From contig JANQBS010000152.1 in the NCBI GenBank assembly GCA_033085395.1, positions 1 through 64,000 of the forward strand: a stretch of 64,000 nucleotides of DNA, in the 5' to 3' direction. Below are positions 35,138 to 47,150 of the stretch, piece after piece. A program made the translations under genes and the position numbers. Position 1 is the first letter of the stretch, and each line of letters starts with the position of its first letter. This DNA is from Xanthoparmelia taractica. Lineage: Eukaryota; Ascomycota; Lecanoromycetes; Lecanorales; Parmeliaceae. The notes under the pieces are model-generated. The model had not been told where the DNA came from, made no database searches, and saw nothing but the letters and a program-made list of their open reading frames with translations.

Positions 35138-37284
35138 ATGGCGCAACTCGACACTCTTGATCTTATCGTCCTCGCCGTCCTCCTGGCCGGTACTGTGGCA
35201 TATTTCACCAAAGGAACATACTGGGCAATACCGAAAGATCCTTACGCGGGATCTTATTCCTTGGCGAATGGCGCAAAATCAGGCAAGACGAGAAACATAG
35301 TGGAGAAGATGGACGAATCAGAAAAGAATTGCGTGGTATTCTATGGCTCCCAAACAGGCACGGCTGAAGACTATGCTTCCCGGTTATCCAAAGAGGGATC
35401 CCAGAGATTTGGTCTCAAAACCATGGTGGCGGATCTGGAAGACTACGATTACGAGAATCTCGACACATTTCCCGCCGATAAGCTGGCAGTCTTTGTCCTT
35501 GCCACGTACGGCGAAGGTGAACCCACGGACAACGCAGTGGATTTTTACGAATTCGTGACCAAAGAAGATGTATCCTTCAGCAATGGCGGTGGCGTGGACG
35601 ACAAACCGCTGCAAAATCTGAAATTCGTTGCCTTTGGGCTTGGGAATAATACATATGAACACTACAATTCCATGGTCCGCAGAGTCAACGATGCTTTCAT
35701 CAAGCTTGGGGCTTCTCGGATTGGGACAGCTGGAGAAGGCGATGATGGTGCGGGTACAATGGAGGAAGACTTCCTTTCCTGGAAGGAACCCATGTGGACC
35801 GAGCTATCCGAGAAGATGGGCCTTGAAGAGCGAGAAGCGGTCTATGAGCCTGTATTCAGTATCACAGAGAGGGAAGATCTAGACGCGGAGGCAGATGAGG
35901 TATACCTTGGCGAGCCCAACAAAAATCATCTTGAAGGCACCCAGAAAGGCCCGTACAATTCCCACAACCCATATATAGCGCCTATTGTGGAATCAAGGGA
36001 GGTCTTCACTGTCAAAGATCGCAATTGTCTACATATGGAGATCGACATCAAGGGCTCCAACCTAAGTTATCAGACCGGCGATCATATAGCGGTGTGGCCT
36101 ACGAACGCTGGCAAAGAGGTCGATAGAATTATCAATGTGCTCGGGCTCTCGGAAAAGCGTCACAGCGTTATCAGTGTGAAGGGTCTTGATCCTACAGCCA
36201 AGGTACCCTTCCCGACACCGACGACGTACGACGCAGCAATCCGTTACCATATGGAGATAGGCGGTGCCGTCTCGCGCCAATTCGTTTCTTCTCTTGCCCC
36301 TTTCGCGCCAAACGAACAGGCAAAAGCAGAAATGACAAGGCTCGGTAGCGACAAAGATTACTTCTCGGAAAAAGTATCCTCTCAATACTTAAACATCGCA
36401 CAAGTACTTGAAAGAGTAGACAGTGCCAACAAGTGGACCAACATTCCTTTCTCCATCATGATTGAGGGCATCCATAAGATCCAACCGCGGTACTACTCCA
36501 TTTCCTCTTCCTCGCTGGTACAAAAGGACAAGATTTCCATTACCGCTGTCGTTGAGACAATCCGCGTCCCAGGATCCAAGGATTTTGTTGCCGGCGTTAC
36601 CACAAATTACCTTCTCGCTCTCAAACAGAAGCAACACGGTGATCCGAACCCTGATCCTCATGGCTTGACATATGCTATCACCGGCCCACGAAACAAGTAC
36701 GATGGCTTCCATGTCCCCGTCCACGTCCGCCACTCGAACTTCAAACTCCCATCGGACCCGTCAAAGCCGATAATCATGGTTGGCCCTGGTTCCGGCGTTG
36801 CACCTTTCCGGGGCTTTATCCAGGAGAGGGCTGCTCAAGCAGAGGCTGGCCAGAACGTTGGCCAGACCATCTTGTTTTATGGATGCAGGAAGAGCTCTGA
36901 GGATTTCCTGTATAAGGAAGAGTGGGAGGTGAGATAGGACCGCCCTTACCTTGCGCTTGCTGAAATGAGACTGACTCTCGATAGCACTACAAAAAAGCCC
37001 TTGGCTCGTCGTTCACGCTCATCACCGCTTTCTCCCGTGAACAGAAAGAAAAGGTCTACGTACAACAGCGTCTGCAGGAGAATGCAGCTCTCGTCAACCA
37101 GCTACTGGAGAAGGAGAAAGGAAACTTTTATGTCTGTGGAGACGCGTCTAACATGGCCAGAGCGGTCAGTGATGTGTTGAGTAAGATTATCAGTGAGCAA
37201 AGGGGTGTGAGCATTGAGAAAGGAGAGGAGATTGTGAAGATGATGAGGAGTAGTAATCAGTATCAGGAGGATGTCTGGTCGTAG
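35138..37284 (+). CDS. CPR1: NADPH-cytochrome P450 reductase
   Basis: Two exons (35138-36928, 36985-37284) give 696 residues. An N-terminal membrane anchor (about 8-25, LIVLAVLLAGTVAYF) is followed by the FMN-binding flavodoxin domain (FYGSQTGTAEDYA at about 68-80, ATYGEGEPTDNA), the FAD-binding motif RYYSISSS, the NADPH/ribose region GPGSGVAPFRGFIQER, and the canonical C-terminal aromatic-serine end VWS. The enzyme sits on the cytosolic face of the ER and passes electrons from NADPH to P450s such as CYP51 and to squalene monooxygenase. The single intron falls just after KEEWE, and the downstream exon carries the rest of the NADPH domain. Confidence 0.97.
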
Positions 37285-39377
37285 ACGGGCAAGGGATTGG
37301 GTACATGAAGGATGGAAAAATCTGTTATTAAATCCGACAGGGGCTAGCGGCGATGAGAAACTGTTAGATAGGCGCCGGTCATGCTATAGATTGGTTGGCT
37401 TTTTAGCCTCTAGATGTTATAATGCAAATTTGTTTCGGGATGGGAAGCAAAGTACGAATCTGTGCTGGCCTTAGGCAGTAAGTTCAATTCATGTATCAAA
37501 CAGACGCGTCCTCATAGGTGTTTTATTATGTCACTGCCGGTACTTCCAGCATTGATTGTATAGAACATGGCCAACAAAATAAACAAGTATTCTGATGTAT
37601 CAGATATCGAATCTTCCTGGAAAAAGAGTAGCGGTGGACGAAATGGCTCAACTCATGTTCGAGTGCCGTTGGGCTGGCATGTCACTGGAAGACTGCTCGC
37701 TCTTGAGACATGCGTCACTCTTTCCCGCAAGGGAGGTTATGCGAGGATACTTTTAGAACTCTGCTTCCTGATTGGCCATCAGGATATCATATTGGAGGAG
37801 AAAAGACCTCTTCTCATCGGACATCGAAGCTGTCAATAGCCTGGGATGGGTGCCTGCATGAAACCGATTCGGATCTGCGGAACCGTTGCTGAATGAGCTG
37901 GCAAGCTCGCATATGTATCTATAAAAAGATCATCGTACCAGCCAATGACGCATTAACGACGACAACCTCAACTAGAATTGTTTAGAGACTCAGATGCTTT
38001 GCAGCCTTGATGGTCATTGTTGCGGTATAGGGAACTTTGTTGCGGCCTGTGGACCAAGCAAATTGCTGGAATCTCCGCGCTTAGCGCTCTCCCGGCCATT
38101 TCCTTGTGTTGATGTCTCCCCGGTCTTCAACCTTCGCAGATGATGTACCGCACTGGACCGGACAAAGGGCGTGATCGGACTCATGATGGCTGTAATGAGA
38201 CACTCCAGGCGGAATTCTGAGTTTGAGATGCTATCAATCAGCAGAAGTGGAGAGGCATCGAGCCCAATTGAAAGGCGGGTTGGACGTCAGATTTAATCAT
38301 AGAACGTGCTGCAAGGGACCTTTTGGGCTTCTGTGTTGCCATCGATCACCCCTGCTAACCTGTTGTGCGTACTCTCCGTCCGATGGCCGAATAGATCTCG
38401 AGTGGAAGCCAACCATGGTAGATCGCAAGGTTGGAGTGAATTATGTCGTGGCAGATTGAACAGTACGACATCCCGAGTTCTACCTGTAAGTTTAGTCCCA
38501 CTACGGACCGTAAGGTTGCATGGAAAACTGCATATGCTGATCTCTAGCGTGTCTCTTGTGTACTCCAACGATGCCTTATGATGAGGGCGCAAAGGTTAGC
38601 TTGTGTAACAGGAGGCAGGGGAAAAACTCATCGCTGTGCTCACAAAGAAATAAGGTTCCTCTTATGTTATGCATGCATTTGAGATTTCTCCTCCCCAGAA
38701 AAGCCATTCGTAGCTTCTGTTTCATTGCACATGTCGAAGCTGCTGCTTCATACTTTATAGAGCTTCATGCTTCATATCAGACTGCGGACAAAATGGCGAG
38801 GTCAGTAGCAATTGCACTTGACTCTTCCGGAAGATCCATCGTCAACAAGGCCTGCTACTATACACTGGCTTCATGGAGAGTTCTTTCCTCGAACGATATC
38901 TTTTCTCCTGCCAATACCTTTTCAGCTTAGTCTTATTTACAAGAGCACCCTTCCCAGCTCATTCTTCTCCCAACCCTTCTATTTTCCTCTACATCTCCTC
39001 ACTTCTTTCTCCATCATCCGCTACAGCTCTTTGCACATTCATCCCATTATTGGCAAATTGCTTTCCATACTCTCTGCATTCTCCATACCTTTAGCTCACA
39101 TCGTGTCTACCTTGCTGCTCATCTCCCTCACCATTCCAAACACTCTCTGTAAGCTCACTGCATCCTCTTCTCCACACCTGACAACTTTCTCACACACCTC
39201 ACAGTAACCTCTACAGCGTCTACTTCTCCACCATCTGCTGTACTCTACTTGGAGCATAACTTCAGTATTGCTGTGAGCGGCCTATCTCATTGCTGCCTTC
39301 ACATAATGCTGACGAGCAATAGCTGCTGCAGGCTTCCACGGAATAGCCATACCGAGTCAGAGCCATTTCTCTCCACA
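37285..39377. promoter_or_regulatory. Long upstream region and leader of the RNA-binding protein gene
   Basis: About 2.1 kb without a supported gene. From about 38880 to 39240 the plus strand is strongly CT-rich with few G, like a long untranslated leader of a highly regulated mRNA. Several ATGs occur in it, including one at 39306 that is in frame with the annotated start. A 90-codon frame at 37567-37839 has a good ATG context but no recognisable content. Confidence 0.45.
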
Positions 39378-41775
39378 ATGCAGAAGAATATGTCTCGTAA
39401 GTCTCCCGGCATGAAGTATCACCTGCCTACCTTCATGTACAGCTCATTTGTCTACGGAACTTCTTCATCATTTCCCTCCCTTTCGGGGCCACCTGCCAAC
39501 TCTACCATTGACCATGTCAAAGAGGCCGAGAGGATCTCTTAGGCTCCGAGACAGGTGTCTGTCTTTACTAAGATTTCATCCCATGTCTGCACCATCGGCT
39601 CATCCATACACTGCTCCGAAGAATATGTCAGGCTTACTCGTTCTGATCATGCAGGTACATACTATGGCAATTTGCCCGCCACACACTCCGGTCAGACGTT
39701 GGCTCCAGGCCAGAACTTGTATGGCAACATGCACGCCGCATTCTCCGGTCAAACACTTGCTCCAAGTTCTATCGCGAACTTGCATCCCGAAAACGCAAAT
39801 TCCGGTGTGGAAACCCTTGGTGGAGCCTTCGAGAACCTCAATCTCCGCAGTGGCGCCCCGGTAGGACAAGCCAAGCTGGGCAACACGGGAATGCCAATTG
39901 GCGAGTCCAACATGAATTCCATGCTCTACCAGCTCCCAGACGGTACCTATATGTTGGCTGGCACCAATGCTGTTCAAGGCAATTACCCTCAATATCCCAC
40001 CCCGTACAACATGGCTGTGACGCATCCGACACAATATCAGCAAGCAACTTACCAAGGTATTCCTTCTGCCAGTGTACCAGTCGGGCCGCACACCCCTCGA
40101 AATTACTCTTGGATGCCTTCACAGAGCCTGCCCCATGTGCCCGATCTTGTGGCGCCTCGTCGTACTTCTTGGTCATCAACCGAAGAGCTAAGCCCGCAGA
40201 CGCCCGTCGACGGCTATCAGCCAGCCATCCTTGTTCCGGGACACTCACCCAGTGATTGGAGTACAAATCCTTCACCACTCTCAGGACAGCTGCCAAACAA
40301 CCAACAGATATGCAGACAGCCAAATGGAGAGTACGCCATCGCTGATTTCTGGGTGTGGACGCAAGCGGATCCAGCTATCCCTCCCCCTATCCCAGCATGG
40401 CGCAGTGGGCCTGATGGTGGACGTGGTAGCCTGGACAAGATCCTGGACAATCGAGATGGGACAACTAACGTTTACGTCCGTGGTCTCCGCCCTGATACAA
40501 CCGACGATTTGCTGGCAGATTACGGCCGCCGCTTCGGAGAGATTGTGAGCCAGAAGGCAATCATCGACATGTCTAACAATACTTGCAAAGGGTAGAACGT
40601 CCACATTCCATGGTCAATTTCCATGAGTGGCGTGAAGAACCGCTGACATCGCATGCAGATTCGGATTCATCAAATATAACAGCTACTTTGACGCCGAAAA
40701 TTGCATTCGTGCATTCTTCTACCTCGGGTACGAGGCTAAATTTGCGAGGGTACAAAGAATGTCTCTGGTCAAACTCCGTCTCATTGCTGACCTGAGTACA
40801 GCAATCTCACAACGCACGACTCAAGGAACTAGCCGATCCAAAGAATAACAATCTATACGTCTCCAATCTGCCTAGACTCTGGAATGACAAGGTCCGTACC
40901 GCTTTCTGATCTGACAGAACTGAATAGCGCTTATCTGACTGTGGCTACAGGATTTCGAGAACTTATTCAAGAATGTGTATCCGGACTATCACATCCTAGA
41001 ACAGCGGATCTTGAAGGACGGAAATGGCATCAGCCGTGGGGTTGGATTTGCTCGGTATGCACCCAGCCTCTTCATTAATGCTCCTAGACTCACAGTCGTC
41101 CAGTTTCGAGTCACCAGAGATCTGTGAACAGGTCATCCGCACCTTCAATAATATGACCGTTGGCGAAGGGAAGCATGCCACGGAATTACAGATTCGCTAC
41201 GCCGATACCGAGAAACAGAAGCAGCTCAAGACTTGCACTGCAGAGAGACGCCAATTCAAGACCAACGAGTACAACGAGGCTGTCTATGGACCAGGCTCGC
41301 CATACGGCTTCTATTCTCCCCTCTCGGCTATCTTTCAAAGCCCTGTGCCAGTGCGTGCACCTGGGACAAGTGGGACATGGAGCAACCAGTCATCAGCTTC
41401 CTCAATCTCGCCAGCGCAAGTTCTCCGCTTTCTCCATTTCGAGCAGCATTGATGCTAACAATTACAAGCTATGTCGGATATCCTAACTCAGTCCTCAATG
41501 GCCGCCAAGGTACGAATGGGGTGCTTCCCAATACCAGCGTCAAGTTCGACGGCCCAGTTCCTGCACGCCGCACCACTCACATCAAGATCGAGAGTCCCAG
41601 TGTTGTCGCCGCAGCCAAAAAAGCAGCTGCTGAGGTCGTCGAAGAAGAACTGCCTGATGGCGAATCTTCCTCGACGTCGGATGAAGACACCCTAGTCTGC
41701 AAGTCTAAATCCAGTAAGACTTGCAGTGGCACCAGTGGCGATGCTGCCTTGTCGCCAACCAAGTCCAAACTCTGA
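39378..41775 (+). CDS. Two-RRM RNA-binding protein (RBMS/MSSP-like)
   Basis: The model has seven exons (39378-39396, 39655-40591, 40659-40749, 40802-40891, 40951-41054, 41104-41415, 41469-41775) and 619 residues. The N-terminal 270 residues are Pro/Gln/Asn/Ser-rich, with two copies of a SGQTLAP motif. RRM1 spans about 276-345 (RNP2 NVYVRGL, RNP1 KGFGFIKY). RRM2 spans about 366-460 (LYVSNLP, RGVGFARF). The C-terminus is acidic. Domain order recalls RBMS/MSSP and fission yeast Msa1-type proteins that bind mRNAs in sexual development or stress, but orthology is inference. Intron 6 needs a GC donor (GCAAGT) with a GCTAAC branch point; a GT alternative gives an early stop. The first exon is the least certain, and an in-frame ATG at 39306 could add 24 residues. 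Confidence 0.8.
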
Positions 41776-42330
41776 GTCATCATGCTTTTCGCAATGGATT
41801 TTCTACGGAAATGGCGCTCAGCAACGCCTGTATATCATTCATCCGACAGCATCTCGATGTACCCTTCCTGGGTCGCCGGTCGATGACCATGTGGCAACCA
41901 GCATCATCAATACCGCAGCAACATGCATCTCGCCTATTAGTCTTTGGGAACATGAATAAAAGTCATCGGCACGGTCCGCTTCTCTGCAAGTTCCATATCT
42001 CAATCCAGCATTACGAATAATATTGGAATCCTTAGCCTTACATCAATCTTGACAGGCGATGTGGCCTTGGCCAGCTCAATCAACTCGTTACAATTAGCGT
42101 TCTCCTCAAGCATTTCAGCGGCATATCCCGGGGTGTCATTTCATGGTCTTCGGACCAGCAGGTCGTTTGGAGGATCAGGTGTGGCTCTTGTTTCTTAGCG
42201 CGTTCTCCTCGTTGAGGTTGCTTCAGCTCCACCAAATTATAGATTAGCATCAGCTTCTTATAAACCTTGGCTCTTTCGCTTTCAAACAATGGCTTAGCAT
42301 ACGCTCGTGTCAATGGTATTCCTGATTTAC
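41776..42330. other. Convergent intergenic region with exon-like minus-strand stretches
   Basis: This lies between the RNA-binding protein stop and the RIO2 stop. On the minus strand an 84-codon frame begins inside the RIO2 stop (ATGA overlap). Further on, a 33-codon open stretch (42042-42140) ends at a consensus GTAAGG donor. Neither is recognisable. Confidence 0.35.
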
Positions 42331-43726
42331 TCATTTACTTCCTCCTAGCGTTACCTCAGCGACGCTAAGACTTGAAGAATTTGACAGCCTGTGAGATGCA
42401 TTGGGCTCAACTGCACTGCTGGACTTGAAAATGCCGTCACCACCATCCGTAGCTCTCCGACCTTGAGATGAATCATCGGACAACCCTTCATCATCCGAAG
42501 AAGCACCAGAAGCGTCCGAATCATCTTCTCTGATGTGGTCGGTTCGATCATGACTGCCATCCCCGTCCACCCCAACTTCCTGCATGTAGTTCTCCAGTTC
42601 TTTGGCCATCTTCTTAGAGAAACCCGAGGCCTCAACCTCAACGTCTAACCTTTTGCTTCCGGGCCCCCCAGCGAGCTTTTTCGCATCAGCGAAAAAGGGT
42701 CCCGGCTCGTCGCTTACGAATTTGAACCGTCTTTCAAAGAATCGTTTTATGCAATTGATGTCGCGGTCGAAGTACATTTCAGCGTTTGTATGGTCGATTG
42801 AGACCATTTGGGGAAAGTCTATTATCACGGGTATGAGAGTGATGCCTGGCTTGGAGTCTCGGTTTCCGGTCTCGGTATTTGTCTCGATTTCGCGGATCAG
42901 GATATTGAATTCATTAAAGTCGCCATGTATTAACCCAAAGGTCGCCAATCGCAACACGATATCAATCAACCCCGCGTACAACCCCGCCGGATTCGGCACC
43001 TCCTGAATCTGCCGCAGCGGAAACGCATCAATCAGTTCCATCACCACGGTGTGTCTACTCTGCGCCAAAGGCTCCGGCACCCTGAACCCATTCTGCCTCA
43101 GCGCCTTCATAAACGCAAACTCCTTGAGTGCGGACAGCCGGCTCATGTACATCCAGCTGGCGCTGCTGCGGTGCTTGAGGTAATCGCGGTTGTTCTTAAT
43201 GCTGCGGAAGGATATGCGGCCCAGTCGGTGGATTTTCAGGATGAATTGGGTGCCGGTCGGGGAGGCGACGACGTAGATGTCGGACTCTTTGCCCACCCCG
43301 ATGCAGTTGCCGGTTGAGTACAGGGTTTGGCGTTTTAGATGCGTGTGCAGGGCGAGATAGTCGAGGCCGCCGTAGGTGAGGCGGTATCCGTCGTCTGAGG
43401 GGTGTCAGTTGAATTTCTGAAGCATGTAAGACTGGGTGTATATTGACATTTCGCATTCTTCGTCCTGGCGATGAGGTTGGCTTTTGCGAGTGTGGAAATG
43501 CATTTGTGAACCCCGCTTCCACCGCGTAGGCCGGACAGCTGGGTGATTAAGGGTGTGGGGACCACTTCGTGGTTCTTGCTACCCATTTCCACCTAGGTGT
43601 TGTCTGGTTAGCTGTTAGTCCTGATTGTTGAGTGCTGGCTGAGGAGTAGGGATATTGACGTACGGCAGTGAGGACTCGCCAGTCCTCGTTGGTGAGATAG
43701 CGAAGGGCTTTGGTATCGAGCTTCAT
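42331..43726 (-). CDS. RIO2: Atypical serine kinase / ATPase RIO2 (40S maturation)
   Basis: Three exons (43664-43726, 43448-43592, 42331-43394) give 423 residues. The N-terminal winged helix (MKLDTKALRYLTNEDWRVL through LITQLSGLRGGSGVHKCI) is followed by the RIO kinase domain: P-loop GVGKESDIYVV, catalytic loop HGDFNEFNI with Asp at about 228, and metal loop IIDFPQMVS with Asp at about 262. RIO2 binds pre-40S subunits and uses ATP turnover to drive late cytoplasmic steps of 18S rRNA maturation. The acidic C-terminal region is Ser/Asp-rich. I do not see the basic, Trp-containing tail that I recall from other RIO2 proteins. It shares a 287-bp promoter gap with divergent RPN1. Confidence 0.93.
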
Positions 43727-44013
43727 GGTGGATGACTGAGGAAGATTGACAATAGGACGTAAAGTGCGATAGAGCAGTCGTGGTAATCTGACTGGAGCTG
43801 CGGCCAAAAGTTCGGCCTTGGCAGCGCCTCCGGAGCTTCAACGCGCTTCTATAATCAATACCTTACATGTTTCTGTGAGATCCCTTCACCTAGAGTTCTA
43901 CTTTATATGAGTTACACCTCCCATCTAACTATCTGTCACGTCTGATCCTACTTCAGTCTTAGATCTGCTCTAAGGAGAACCACTCGCTGGAAATCGGCTC
44001 GCCGGCGGCGAGC

Positions 44014-46917
44014 ATGGCTAAAGAGAATGGAGCCCCAACGGCTGCTGAGAAAGGAAAGGGCAAGATGGAGGATGATAGGCCTTCGAATAGTTCGAAAAAA
44101 CAAGATGACACAAAGAAGGACAAGGATGGCAAGGCCATAACGAACGGCAAGCCAGGCGAAGAGCCTTTGGAAGGTAGGCTTTCTTAGAGAGTGCCTTGAC
44201 GGGGCCTTGCTGACCGGATATGTGCAAATAGAAGAACTAAGTGAAGAGGATCAGAATCTCAAGAATGAGCTTGAGATGCTGGTCGCTCGTCTGCATGTAT
44301 ATCTCCAGCCATGATATCTAGTCCTGATATGGTTATGCTAATATACCCATCTCTGTAGGAATCCGATTCCAGCCTCTACATACCTGCGTTGGATAGCATC
44401 AAAGATTTCATAAAAACCTCGACTTCTTCTATGACAGCTGTACCTAAGCCGCTGAAATTCCTGCGACCTCATTATGAGGATCTGACCAAAACCTTCGAGC
44501 AATGGCCGGAAGGCAAGGACAAGGAACATCTTGCAGATGTGCTGTCAGTGCTTGGTATGACACAAGGAGATGAGGAAAGATTAGACACTCTCAAGTACCG
44601 TCTGCTCGCGCCGTCAAAGGACCTGGGCTCCTGGGGCCACGAATATGTCCGGCATTTGGCGCTCGAGATTGGCCAGGATTATCAACGAAGGATGACGGAC
44701 GACGAGGATGCTCAGGATCTGGTTGAGCTTGCAAGAACGCTTGTACCGTATTTCCTGAGTCACAATGCTGAAGCCGATGCCGTGGATATTCTGAGCGAGC
44801 TGGAGAGAATTCAGGAGATCCCGCAGTACCTGGATGAAAATACTTACCCAAGAGTCTGCCTTTATATGGTCAGCATGGTAAACCTTCTGACGTACCCCGA
44901 AGACCAACAATTCCTGAGGACCGCTCACGACATCTACAAATCTTACAAAAAACTTCCTCAAGCAATGGTACTTGCAATACGATTAAACGACACCGACCTC
45001 ATCTACCAAGACTTCGAATCGACCGAAGATCTAGCACTCAAAAAGCAAATGGCACTCTTGGCTGCTCGACAGCAGATCTGGCTTGAGCCTTCCTCAGGAG
45101 CGGAAACTGATCAAGACCTGGTAGCGTGTCTTAACAATGCAAAACTGCAAGATTACTTCCAGACATTAGCGAAGGAGCTGAACATTCTTGAGCCCAAAAT
45201 GCCCGAAGAAATCTACAAAAGCCATCTCGAAAGCACTCGAACAGCAGGTCTTACAAATGTTGACTCGGCAAGACACAATCTCGCTAGTGCTTTTGTCAAC
45301 GCGTTTACTAATGCAGGTTTCGGTAATGACAAAATGATGTTGGTAGAGGGCGAAAAGACAAGCTGGGTGTGGAAAACGAAGGACGATGGCATGATGGCGA
45401 CAGCAGCGTCAATGGGGATGCTGGTACAATGGGATATTGAGCACGGTTTGGACAAGATCAATCCTTTCCTCCACGTGGGCGACGATCAACTCAAAGCCGG
45501 TGGTTCCCTCGCTATTGGCATCATGAATTCAGGCGTACACGATGAGACCAATTCATCTCTTTACCTTCTCGGCTCTGATGATTCCCTTGGAGCTAAGAAC
45601 GTACAGATACGGATGGCTTCGATTATGGGCCTTGGCCTGGCTTATGCAAACAGCAACAATGAAGAGGTGTTGGAGCTGCTTCTACCTATAGTCGAAGATA
45701 CGTCACTGGATATGCAACTCTCAGCTATGGCAGCACTGTCTCTCGGTCTTATCTTCGTTGGATCTTCAAATGACCGAGTCAGTGAGGCCATCATTACCAC
45801 GCTATTAGACGAGGAGCGACAAAAGCAATTGAAAGATAAGTGGACACGGTTCATGTCGCTGGGACTTGCCTTGCTGTTCTTCGGCCGTCAGGAAGAAGTA
45901 GAGGTTATCCTAGAGACCCTCAAGGCCATCGACCACCCAATGGCAAAGCCTGCAGCTGTGCTCGCCGAAGTGTGTGCATGGGCGGGTACAGGGACCGTAC
46001 TGAAATTGCAAGAGCTGCTTCACCTTTGCAACGAGCATATCGAAGATGGCGATGACAAGAAGGGAGACGAGCTCATCCAAACTTATGCCGTGCTCGGTCT
46101 ATCACTGATTTCGATGGGTGAAGAAGTAGGCCAAGAGATGGTCCTGCGACAGTTTGGCCATCTCATGCACTATGGGGAAGCCAACATCCGAAAAGCAGTA
46201 CCACTGGCGATGGGCCTCATCAGTCCAAGCAATCCCCAGATGAAAGTCTACGACACACTATCAAGGTACACCCACGACAATGACAACGACGTGGCTATAA
46301 ACGCAATCTTCGCAATGGGTCTACTCGGAGCAGGTACCAACAACGCAAGATTGGCTCAGTTATTGAGACAACTTGCAAGCTACTATCACCGAGACCAGAA
46401 CTCGTTGTTCATGGTCCGGATAGCGCAAGGTCTTCTACACATGGGCAAAGGCACAATGTCCATAAACCCTTTCCACACTGATCGACAGATTCTCTCGCGC
46501 GTGGCCGCTGCCGGTTTGCTGACTGTCCTGGTGGCTATGATCGATGCGAAATCATTCATCCTCGCTGATTCACATTACCTGCTCTACTTCATCGTCACCG
46601 CTATGCATCCGAGATTCTTAGTAACGCTCGACGAGGATCTGAAGCCATTGCAGGTGAACGTCCGCGTTGGCCAGGCTGTTGATGTGGTTGGACAGGCAGG
46701 TCGGCCCAAGACCATCACGGGGTGGCAGACGCAAAGTACGCCGGTGCTACTGGCGTACGGGGAGAGGGCGGAGTTGGAGGATGAGCAGTATATCAGTCTG
46801 GCCAGTAATCTGGAGGGTCTTGTCATTTTGAGAAAGGTAAGAAATTCCGACGCCCCGAGCTTTCGGCTAGAAGTTAGGCTAACATTTGCACAGAATCCCG
46901 CATGGGAAGAGGGATAG
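44014..46917 (+). CDS. RPN1: 26S proteasome regulatory subunit RPN1
   Basis: Four exons (44014-44173, 44232-44296, 44359-46836, 46894-46917) give 908 residues, the usual length. A Lys/Asp-rich N-terminus precedes LGSWGHEYVRHLALEIGQDY. The central proteasome/cyclosome repeats are visible as glycine-containing helices such as GGSLAIGIMNSG, AALSLGLIFVGSS and AIFAMGLLGAGTNN. The C-terminal domain ends RKNPAWEEG. RPN1 is the scaffold of the proteasome base that docks ubiquitin-like shuttle factors and UBP6. The last intron (57 nt) is a multiple of three, lacks stops, and has GTAAGA, GGCTAAC and ACAG signals, so retention would insert 19 residues. The eight-codon last exon holds only the C-terminal end. 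Confidence 0.95.
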
Positions 46918-47150
46918 ATGGATGGTCGGGCGGCCACGCGTAATCATGATCTGCTAGCATAGTGGTACTGTATACAAATAGAGCGTGCATCGAGGGAGTC
47001 CCAGTCAAGCAATCCCTCAAGATTCTTCACAAGCGCAGCATAGCTGCCATGCCAAATGTTGCAAAATCTCGAATTGCATCTCAACCCCCTATATTCCCAA
47101 TATAAACCCAGTCTATATAGCTATATACGTTAGACATTCCATCCAATCCT

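Noticed and set aside
37567..37839. 90-codon frame with a good ATG context after the P450 reductase gene
   Set aside because: No splice partner, domain or conserved look; a small gene cannot be excluded but is not supported.
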